From NCBI GenBank assembly GCA_963971405.1, contig OZ020490.1, forward strand, positions 682,001 to 746,000: a DNA stretch of 64,000 bases, in the 5' to 3' direction. The position numbers and the translations under genes were made by a program. Below, one piece after another: positions 55,768-64,000 of the stretch; position 1 is the stretch's first letter; each line of letters starts with the position of its first letter. The notes below the pieces were generated by a model. That model ran no database searches. It was not told where the DNA came from and was given only the letters and a program-made list of their open reading frames with translations. Origin of the DNA: Psococerastis gibbosa. Lineage: Eukaryota > Arthropoda > Insecta > Psocodea > Psocidae.

Positions 55768-56496
55768 TAAATATGCACCCTGCCGACCGGGTAGGCTGTT
55801 GGAAAAAAAGGGAGAAACTGAAATAATTCACTATTCAACCTTTTTTAACGAGTTAGCCATCTCTACGCAATAAAATCTCTTGATATGATGTAGAAATTGA
55901 TAAACACCAGTGCATTCACCTTGTCTTGTTCATAACAGCACATACAACTGTAGTACTATCAATTTAAAAAAAAAAAAATTGTGGTAAAAAATGTGAAATG
56001 GAAGAAATAAGGCCATTTTTTGTTATAAAAGGACATCAGTGTTGACAAAACAGTCTCTTGTTACACTGAATGACTGTAGAGAACCTGCCTAAGTAACAGG
56101 TAGCCTACCTTTTTTACCCAAATAAAAAGGTAAACAAACAATTTTGTCAACCCAGGTTTTAATGGCCATAAACCATTAGAGTGTCTTGGGGTGGTTTTTA
56201 CCCTAATGGACGCTGGCGACATTTAGACAGACGGACGCAAGATTACTGTCTATCTCTGTCAAAAATTTAATGAAAAATTTACTCAAGAGTGAAATGTACA
56301 GTAGAGTAAACAGGAGTTGAAACAGGTGTGGGCAGTTGTAACCGACTGGGCCGAAGGGAGGCGAAATTCTTGGAAGCGGCAAATTTCGGAATTTATGTGA
56401 TATTATGTCTAAACTTCTAATAATGAGTTGGCGTCATAGACTTACTGTATGAATTTGTTGAATTTAAATTATGCGCGGTATATTAAAACAATTCCG
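55768..56496. other. No gene recognised
   Basis: About 730 bases. No frame of note. Confidence 0.4.
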
Positions 56497-56544
56497 CTTC
56501 GATGGCAACGTGGTAGCGTGCTTGTGCGCCATGCGATCGGAGAC
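56497..56544 (+). repeat. SINE family 2 head only
   Basis: CTTCGATGGCAACGTGGTAG then CGCCATGCGATCGGAGAC match the head of 54011-54172; the rest is absent. Confidence 0.65.
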
Positions 56545-56744
56545 TTACATAATAGTCCCATTTTTGTAAAACGTACTGTCACTTAGTGAGAATAAAATAA
56601 CTTTGTACAGTTTTACGTCAAACGTTTGACACAATGAGTTCCACCTAAGTCTAGCAAATGCAAAATGAACAACAATAATTAAATAATTACTCTCTGTAGA
56701 CTAACTATTTGGAATTTAATCTTTATCCACTTTAATGATTCTCC

Positions 56745-57095
56745 TTCAAATGCCTCATCTAGTCGTCTATCGAAGATTGGCGATCATCATGGCAATTGTG
56801 GTTATGACTACTATACTATGAAATTGTAGTTTACCATTGTCTTCTGCATCCTTATGCCGTTGACTCTTCATTGAGTTCCTCCGCCTTCTGCAGTTCCCAA
56901 CCCCAGGACAAAAGAAAGAAGAGAATGTGTTTTTCGCTTATCCAGTTATCCGTGCTCAAACTGTTCGTGCTCTATCTGTTCAGTTGCTATTACGCGCTTC
57001 CATCATCACCATGAGGAAGCACAGATTAGGGATTTTTGCGTCTTCGCGCCTTTTCGGTATTACTCAGAAGCTCAGTTACTTTGAGATTTAATTAC
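56745..57095 (+). repeat. Dispersed repeat (pairs with 29905-30205), preceded by a LINE end
   Basis: It shares CTGCATCCTTATGCC, TTCATTGAGTTCCTCC and CAGAAGCTCAGTTACTTTGA with the 30 kb copy. The left edge (56745-56800) carries the inverted LINE end GAAGATTGGCGATCATCATG seen at 26205 and 47810. Confidence 0.7.
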
Positions 57096-59323
57096 TGAAA
57101 GTCAATTCACATTCAATGGGGTTTATTTAGGAGAATTTTCACTTATTTCCGGATAAGTTGTTCTGCTACAGTAGTATACTGTTGGTGATAGGTTAGCTAT
57201 ATAACCTATAATAAAATAAGGATTTACATTTACTGATATTTTATAAAGTTCATCACCCAAAATAATATCCTTGATACGACCCTGAGCCATCAGGATAGGT
57301 ACTTAAAAACTTTTTTTAGGCAGTGAACCTGCTGGTTAGGGCAAGGCCACAGGTTCGAAGGATGTTTGCATAGAGGGAGAGCAAACTACAAGACGTGTGC
57401 CTGAATACATTGGCTTGTTTACTTGACACCAACAAAAACTGAATTCCACTATTTAGTACCTGGCCCTTAAACATGGTCTGTTAATGCATGTGGTACTGGA
57501 AAATTGAAATTAGGCTACTACCATACAACAACTACCATCGTATTTACAGAATATGTAGGTATTTTGGAAAGATAAACTAAGGCTCATGTTTGGGCGTTTT
57601 GCGCATGTTCGTACATATTATCTTTCCATGAGAGAGTTTCTCCAGTGACTTCGTAAGAATAAAATTATAAATAACTTTGCACTTAATTTCACAAAATGAA
57701 ATTTTTAATTATGAGAGCTGTTTTGGTGGTGGACACCAATTTAAGTCTGAAGATCTCATAATTAAATTTTTTATTTATTTATAATTTTATTTGTTACATA
57801 TCTTTCCCGTTTCACACGGCAAACTAGCGAGTGAGACGAGAGAAGATGGCTACCCTTACAAGTTTGAGAATAGAAAATATAATTTTGAAATGCAAAATAT
57901 TCTGAAGGTGACGGGTTACTGCTAGAGGAAAGGCGAGGGAGCCGGATATGTTACTGACTACGAAAGAGGAACTGAAGAGCTGTAGTCAACGAAGAGGTTC
58001 CGACTAACGGATCTAGACAGTTTCGGAGGGTGCAGAGGCTCAACTAGTGGATGGAAAGTATATAGCCAGGAGGTTCTATGATAGAGTTAAGACGTTGTTG
58101 TTGTTGTTTTCAACGCCTGCTTTCAGCATTTCAGCTTTAGGCAACCCTGTCAGCCTGGCGCGGGGAGTGAGTCTGTTTATTAACTTGAGGCACCCTAAGG
58201 GCAGACTCTATCACCTCGGGGAAAGGGGAGTTGACTAACAGGGTTAAGACGTAAGAATAGTAAACTCACTTTAATTACTTGTATTTAAATGTATGGATTA
58301 CAATATAAACTATTCAAAGGCCAGTTGCATTCTGCGCGGATGCTTCACCGCGTACTTAGGCTATTTGATATACTCATAGTTCCTCCACTTCGATATCTCT
58401 ATGAAGTTATATCGACGTGAAAAAGTTCTCAGGCGTAAATAATGAACTGAGAGGGGTGAGATGCCAATAACTTGTATAACAATAACTTATAACTATAACT
58501 TATAACTTTAACTTATATAACGATAACATGTTTCTTAAAGTCCATTTTATTATCATAGACGACGCTTTCTAAACTGTCGATGAGGCCCTACAATGACATA
58601 ACAAACTACCCGAAACGAACTTATTTTATACTTTCGCATAGGTACTATGCATTAATAATGTATAATCTAGGAAGAATTATATATATTTATAGGGCTGTCG
58701 GGGCCTTTTTTCAATGAATTGTTTCATAGAGCATAGCCATCGATGGAAACAAAAATTCGCAGATCCCATAGAATTTACATAAGACATTCGTGTTTTCCCC
58801 TTTCCCGATAATTTGGTTCGCGTGTAAAACAATTGCTATTGTAAACACACACAACCATCTAATTGAATTAGCAAGATGGCGGACACGTTCTGACCTGTTT
58901 CCGGTTCGCGCCATCAAAGCCCACCGTTGATGGCGTCCCATGAGAAAGTCCGCGCGCGTCCCGCCGATAACTCGCTAACTACTGCCACTGCTAAACTATT
59001 TACAAAATACCTAACACGACCGCGCCTGGAAAGCTTATACTCCACAAGGTTAAACTTATTAGGGGTAGGTCTTTTTAGGTTGTTGCAGCTGCTGAACACA
59101 AGTGCTTTGTTTACTGGGGGGTTGTAGTTTTGAGGAAAGTTGCTGGACGTGACGCCATATTGGAAAGTTGGGCTGGGTAGTTTTATTTTTGTAGCGTTTT
59201 TTTTTAGTATGGCAGGAAATTGAGTTTTTTATTTGATGGATCTTTCGGTATACAGCTCATAAACAAGTTGTTAAATGTCCGGTATGTTATTATCCATTAA
59301 ATATACAGTATAGTATAGTTGAG
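57096..59323. other. About 2.2 kb without a recognised gene
   Basis: An inverted pair at about 57650-57800 (TAAAATTATAAATAA... and ...TTATTTATAATTTTA, with TTTAATTATGAGA inverted inside) may be another hairpin element. Frames at 58047-58238 and 58711-59127 are featureless. Confidence 0.45.
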
Positions 59324-59408
59324 TGTAAGAGAGGGCTTTATAGCCCTAACTCCGCTAGGTTGGCTTAGTAATAGAAACAATAAAAAGTCTTTATTTATTT
59401 ATTTATAG
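59324..59408 (+). repeat. SINE family 1 tail
   Basis: TGTAAGAGAGGGCTTTATAG, GCTAGGTTGGCTTAGTAATA and AATAAAAAGTCTTTATTTAT match the tail of 43327-43562 and 63023-63118. Confidence 0.7.
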
Positions 59409-59551
59409 TATGGAGGACACTTACTGTACAGTACATTACACGATATAGCCCGTATACGTATTTTATTTCATTTCAAATGCTTCTGTATTTTACCTTTTTA
59501 TGTACCTTTCTTACGCTGTTGAGTCCGGGCATTTACATACATAGTGGTACT

Positions 59552-59714
59552 AACTTTCGCCGAAAGGTTGTGGTTCAACTCCCACACTGGCCACACTATT
59601 AATTTTTGGCCATAGGCAACCTGCTACTAGCGATAATGGACAAGCTGAGACAAGCTTACCATTGACGCAATGAAATAGGCGAAACCATGACTTAACCAAG
59701 AATAGATACGAGCC
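59552..59714 (+). repeat. SINE family 1, tRNA-like head plus core
   Basis: TTCGCCGAAAGGTTGTGGTT then CAACTCCCACACTGGCCACA form a tRNA-like B-box region. The core is AGCGATAATGGACAAGCTGA, TTACCATTGACGCAATGAAA and CCATGACTTAACCAAG. This is the reference copy for head and core. Confidence 0.82.
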
Positions 59715-60502
59715 ATTTTATTTTGAATTATGCCCTTTAATTTTTCAAGCTCTGATAGGTCAAAGCGACGCGTTCAATGCCCAATTACTGAATAAAACCC
59801 AAAGGTTAGGTCCCGACCAAGCGCTGACCCCCGGCGTAGAAGGAAGAGCGACAGTTTAGGAAAAATACAGGTCTTCTATGCGTTATTTTTACAGCAAATG
59901 ACGAAAAGACCACTTGAAAAGCCTAAGCCTAAAATGAATTTCAAGTGGGGGGAACTCGTGAAAATCAAGAATTTCCCAGTAGATTTTGAAGAGTAAAAGA
60001 CGGGTAGCAGTCAAATTTGATGGTAAAAGTTAAATGTATTCCGAGTGTGGAGGGCGATGGGCTTAAATATTTATGAACTTAACACGGGGGCAACCCCTTT
60101 GGGACAGGAGGGGGGGGGGCAAAGGGAGGGGAGAGTTAATTTTGAAAGGTTTGAAATGGTTTGACTGCTGAGCTCAAGTCCATTGTCATCCCCCACTCCC
60201 ATTTGATGACAAAATTGAAAATCAAAAAGCTCTTGCTTTTAACAGAGGAACTGATGCGATATTTTATTATCTTTGTTAAAATAATACTTGGAATAACCAG
60301 TGGCGGATGCAGCAAAGGCGCGCCCCATCCTTGGATTGAAGAAAAGCTGCTTAGAGACCTAGATTTATTTATGTTTTTCCCCGGGGGAAAGAACCTCCAA
60401 ATCACCTCCTCGAGAAAGCTGGCATTATTTATAGGATATTACCTAAGCATTTAGCATTGCCTTGCGGCTGTACCAGGCCTAAGAAAGTGCAGCCATACAA
60501 AG
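59715..60502. other. No gene recognised
   Basis: About 790 bases with a G run at about 60109-60118. The oppositely oriented frames at 60136-60454 shadow each other and lack features. ACCAGTGGCGGATGCAGC at about 60297 looks like a solo hAT-like end. Confidence 0.4.
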
Positions 60503-61012
60503 AAAGAACCGGTCCGAGTTTACTCGAACATGCTTTCCATTTTATAAATTAGTAGATATAGACATGTGTAATTTCATAGGAAATAATGTCCCTATGGTTC
60601 AATTTGAGATCCCTCGGGGGGGGGGGGGGGGGAGGGGTGTCCACCTCAATATATTTAAAACCACTTAAAACTTATTTGCATATTCTGGAACGAACAGACC
60701 AATACATTGTAACAGTATATGACACACGGCACTATAAGTATTGGATCGTGAATTTTCCATAATATCTCAAAAAATAATTTTTTGCTTTGCACAGAAGCAG
60801 ACATTTTTTTGGGAATGCAACCTGTCCGTTTTTTTACCCTAGTGAACACCTAAAACATACCTGAAGGTAGAAATCATCGATAGAAAGGCTCCGCAGAAAA
60901 ATTATTTTTTAGTAATTTTTCATGAAAATTTTTTTACCCCCAGAAGCAAACTGTCAAGAGGCAAGCGACATTAATAACGACTACAATATATGTGAATCTA
61001 AAAGAAATCGTT
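60503..61012 (+). repeat. Family A dispersed repeat, copy 6, left part
   Basis: It runs from AAAGAACCGGTCCGAG to AAAGAAATCGTT, then is interrupted by a LINE and resumes at 61832. A long G run lies at 60617-60632. Confidence 0.9.
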
Positions 61013-61797
61013 TCTGCCTGTCTTTTCCTGCTGTAACCATATCATTGGTCATGGCTTCATGGACATGGCAAAATCAAACCACATGAGAATTTTTCTCTGA
61101 ATAATCCAAATTATGGCTACATTCAGAAGCCCGTATTCTCTAACATGATGCTTTACAGGGGCTATGTAATCCTGTCCCACTGCAGCAATGGAGATAGTAC
61201 TGGACTTCCCACCCCTCCATGTTGCAGTGGAAACTTCTGCAGAAATGGCATTACTAGGAGTGGAAGGGCAATTAAGAGAGACTCAGCCTCTCTGACTACG
61301 TCTGACCACTGCCTGGATATGCCAAGCGATAGAATCCATCCAAAATACTGTTTTAGGAGGGAATTCGAAACTATATTAGGGACAATGAAAGAATGCTGCG
61401 AATCAGCAGGAATTCTCAATAGTCACACAATCAAGTGGTATACTGATGGCTCTAGGCTAGGAAGTACCAAACCAAGAACAGGCCTTGGCGTCTTTGGTCC
61501 TGGGGTTAAATATCTGGAGTCTCTTAGGGAGACAACTATAGTCTTGCAGATTCTGCAATGAAGGTGCGGAGGACCTGCGATGCGATGCGATGCAATCGCA
61601 CGAAGAAGAGCAGCATGCTCGGAAAGCTTGCAGTTACATGTAAAAGACCTACCACTTCTGAATCCCCTCAAGATCCTGGCTCTCGTGAGGGAGATAGGCC
61701 TCGAGAAAGTGATGTAGAAGTGATGTAGATACTTTGTTGTAGGGGGCACAATAGGCCAATAGGCTTAAGTGCACACAGGTAACACCTGTACCCCAAC

Positions 61798-61831
<34 letters not shown>
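61013..61831 (+). mobile_element. 5'-truncated LINE inserted in family A, with poly(A) and TSD
   Basis: The insertion splits family A copy 6. It ends in about 30 A residues (61804-61834). AAATCGTT is present on both sides (61005-61012 and 61832-61839), the target duplication; its overlap with the poly(A) makes the exact length uncertain. This is the signature of target-primed reverse transcription. The coding remnant is described separately. Confidence 0.92.
61145..61717 (+). pseudogene. LINE ORF2 C-terminus: RNase H start and tail
   Basis: The frame contains IKWYTDGSRLGS and TGLGVFGPG, the first catalytic-Asp motif of the RNase H domain in I/Jockey-type elements. It hits an in-frame TGA at 61559-61561. 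The same frame continues with RCGGPAMRCDAIARRRAACS, LQLHVKDLPLLNPL and LALVREIGL to a TAG at 61715-61717, typical of the protein's end. Only the later part of RNase H is missing, apparently by a small deletion near 61560. The copy is not functional. Confidence 0.85.
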
Positions 61832-61836
<5 letters not shown>

Positions 61837-62209
61837 GTTGGAGCCGTTTTCCAGAAATAATTTTTTAGACCTTTTTTTTCTGAGTTTTTTGAAAATACCC
61901 CCCCCCCCCCAAATTGAGTTAGCCCAAAATAAAAATAAATATACTCGAGGCATGATTTTTCTGAACCTATATGCAAAATTTCATCAAAATCGGCTGAGTA
62001 ATTTGCCCGGAAATCGATGAACAGCCAGAGAGACAGACAGACAGACAGAAAGACAGACAAACAGACAGACAGAGCTACAGACAGACATTTCGCTAAAACC
62101 ACTTTTTTGATTCCTGGGACCTCAAAACGTGTAAATCCGTTGAAATCTCGGAATCGAAAATTTCGATCATCACAAAGCTTTCCTTATACTACGTAAAAAT
62201 TGGAAAGCA
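61832..62209 (+). repeat. Family A dispersed repeat, copy 6, right part
   Basis: It resumes at AAATCGTTGGAGCCGTTTT and continues through a C run, a GACA tract at about 62030-62088, and the terminus ATTGGAAAGCA. With 60503-61012 it gives a complete copy of about 888 bp. Confidence 0.9.
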
Positions 62210-63022
62210 AAAATCCTCTGAGGAGTAATACTAGGTTGTAATAATAATGTTTTCATACGACTGCATGCCGAACAAGATGTACAATGAAAGCAGCATAACA
62301 CGAAGGCGACTGGCGGGTTGTCCTCGAAAATGCTGGGGGGATCAGTTGGAAACTGACCTTCGCGAGTTGGGAGTTCGTAGATGGTGGAGCGTCATACCAC
62401 AGCTATAGAGCCAGAAGAAGAAGAAGAATGTGAAATACGCTATAGCCTGTGGGGAGCACATCAGACCAATAATGCATGTACACAATAAGCTTACTATTTT
62501 CCTTTGCAACCTTTTTGGTTTGGCTTCACTCAATGGATCAGGCAACCATGAATCCATCCCCTTAGTTCCGTCACTGTCAAGCCATTAATACAATAATGGC
62601 TGAAGAACCACAATTCTTTACGTCACTTAGCTTAGGCCTGACCTTGACACAGACACTTAGCTATGCAGCCTAAAGGCCATCGCATACTAACTATGCGGCG
62701 AACCGCAAAGAACTTGTAGTAAAAACTTACTCTCCAGCCATAAAAACTATTATGGCATTATTATACAATTAAATTAATGGTATAGATCGTAGGTCTGGCG
62801 CCGGAGAACGTGTAGAGAAGCCTGTGCTGCCACCTACAGGCTGACTTTAGCAGTTGAGTTACTTGCCATTTTCGAGAGGGTTTATATAGGAAAGGGGAAA
62901 CCTACAAGCAAGTCAGCAGCCGGTACGAAAAATTGTATGGCGTACCTATAGAATCATTCTGTATGAATGTAGTTAACAAAATTATATTTCTATCAAACTA
63001 TATCGTTGATATGTACAATTAG
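62210..63022. other. No gene recognised
   Basis: About 810 bases. GAAGAAGAAGAATG at about 62414-62428 may be a LINE tail, preceded by ATGGTGGAGCGTCATACC. No exon supported. Confidence 0.4.
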
Positions 63023-63118
63023 GTGTAATAAGAGAGGGCTATAGGCCCTAATCTCTCTGTATCTACATATATATATATATATATATATTTTAATAAAGAC
63101 TTTATTATTATTATTAAT
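63023..63118 (+). repeat. SINE family 1 tail with microsatellites
   Basis: TGTAATAAGAGAGGGCTATA, a (TA)n tract at about 63065-63089, AATAAAGACTTTATTATT and an ATT tail. Confidence 0.7.
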
Positions 63119-63373
63119 TATGGGTTACTACCCATATTGAAAATAACGACAGTATTATTTCTTTCTTTCTACTTTCTTTCTAGAATAGGTCATCGAGCTC
63201 CAGTGGGCCTACTAATTATTGTAATGCCTAACCTGGGATTAAAAATGTAAACAAGATAATTTTATAATGGAGTGTGCTATTCAAAATTCTTCAATTTACT
63301 TTTTTTTCATATTTTTTAATATTTTAACCCCAAGAATAATCTAATAGTAGTCGCCATAGTAGGCCGGCTGCCC
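63119..63373. other. No gene recognised
   Basis: The segment at about 63220-63320 resembles 29585-29680 (CTAACCTGGG, AACAATA/ACAAGATA, ATTCAAAATT), another low-copy repeat pair. Confidence 0.45.
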
Positions 63374-63541
63374 TAAGGGGGGTATTCCATATACGTACAA
63401 CGTCAACGAAAAATTGAAAAATGACGTTTTAGCAGACATTAAAGACATACTAAAAATTCTGCTACCACGTCAATTTACGTCATTTTGACGTCATTTTTCA
63501 ATTTTTCGTTGACGTTGTACGTATGTGGAATGGGCACCTTA
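63374..63541. mobile_element. Palindromic MITE, simple form of the 10383 family
   Basis: The left arm (TATTCCATATACGTACAACG, TCAACGAAAAATTGAAAAAT, GACGT) is inverted at the right (ACGTCATTTTTCAATTTTTC, GTTGACGTTGTACGTATG, GGAATGGGCACC). The centre holds TAGCAGACATTAAAGACATA and TCTGCTACCACGTCAA, the same junction motif that brackets the inner element at 10383-10762. TAA-like sequence is at both edges, but the duplication is ambiguous. Confidence 0.85.
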
Positions 63542-64000
63542 GAGGCATGGTTGGACTACCGACGATGACTGCCAAGTGGCAAGTTCAGACACGCTCACCA
63601 TTGACGTTGTCACAGGCAGATTAGCAGATTAGCTTAACTTTACCAATTACCAATGGGAACGAGTCTAATTTGGAGCCAGGATTCTTCGCTAAAATAGGTT
63701 CATCCCATTGACGAATACAGGGGCCCTTGGAAGGGACAATGAACGACACGCTGTCAAGACTTCTCAAGCGATCGTGGGGCCGGGCTCTTTCGCACGTAGC
63801 CTTAGCTCCTTTCAAAGAGTCCTGTGTCTGTGTTTTGTGCTATCTGCACGTATTACTTACAGCACATGGCGAAAAGTGTGACTGTGTCATACAGAGGCGC
63901 CTGAAACGTGTCTGAGTATACCTGATTATATTGTATGGTACCGTACCTACTGCCCGGAACTCTGACTCAACCGCCAATACCTAAACGCCTATGTGCCTTA
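63542..64000. other. No gene recognised at right edge
   Basis: Two overlapping frames on opposite strands (63621-63915) show no features. Nothing supported. Confidence 0.35.

Noticed and set aside
61668..62102. 144-codon minus-strand frame
   Set aside because: It crosses the junction between the LINE poly(A), read as poly-Phe, and family A, including the TGTC microsatellite. It cannot be one gene.

Overview
This 64 kb window looks like gene-poor, AT-rich genomic DNA from a eukaryote. An arthropod, probably an insect, is my best guess, based only on the style of the repeats: tRNA-derived SINEs, non-LTR retrotransposon tails, hAT-like and Harbinger-like MITEs, and a (GACA)n-carrying dispersed repeat. 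Nothing in it resembles a bacterial operon, a CRISPR array or a phage. Most of the open reading frames are chance frames or run across repeat boundaries.

Three stretches look like host coding sequence, all on the minus strand. The strongest is 2873-4081: a 402-residue open frame with several C2H2-type zinc fingers. Its acidic tail appears to continue, with two changes of frame, to a stop at 2600. The second is 33518-33676, a short terminal exon with a good splice acceptor. The third and weakest is 16123-16449, an exon-like frame behind a CAG acceptor. I could not assign a precise function to any of them.

The rest is a dense record of transposition. At 1031-2265 a hAT element carries 15-bp inverted ends, a perfect 8-bp target duplication and a truncated transposase. 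Other likely DNA-transposon derivatives lie at 2406, 4561, 9164, 10383, 22300, 37885, 39492, 42291 (with 42540 nested inside), 47103, 51672 and 63374. Several have identifiable target-site duplications, and long homopolymer G or C tracts near the ends are a shared trait. A roughly 0.8-0.9 kb repeat with a central (GACA)n or (TGTC)n tract ('family A') occurs at 1, 6871, 41388, 48479, 54876 and 60503, with a decayed relative at 18360. The copy at 60503 is split by a 5'-truncated LINE (61013-61831) with a poly(A) tail and target duplication.

Non-LTR retrotransposon fragments lie at 8846, 10165, 26290, 26796, 31820, 35765, 37505, 47810, 49870, 52610 and 61013, all truncated or broken. At least two tRNA-derived SINE families are dispersed through the window.

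I did not find a convincing undescribed multi-gene system. The observations most worth following are the zinc-finger gene with its frame-shifted acidic tail, the family A repeat, the nested palindromic MITEs, and the 33.5 kb terminal exon.
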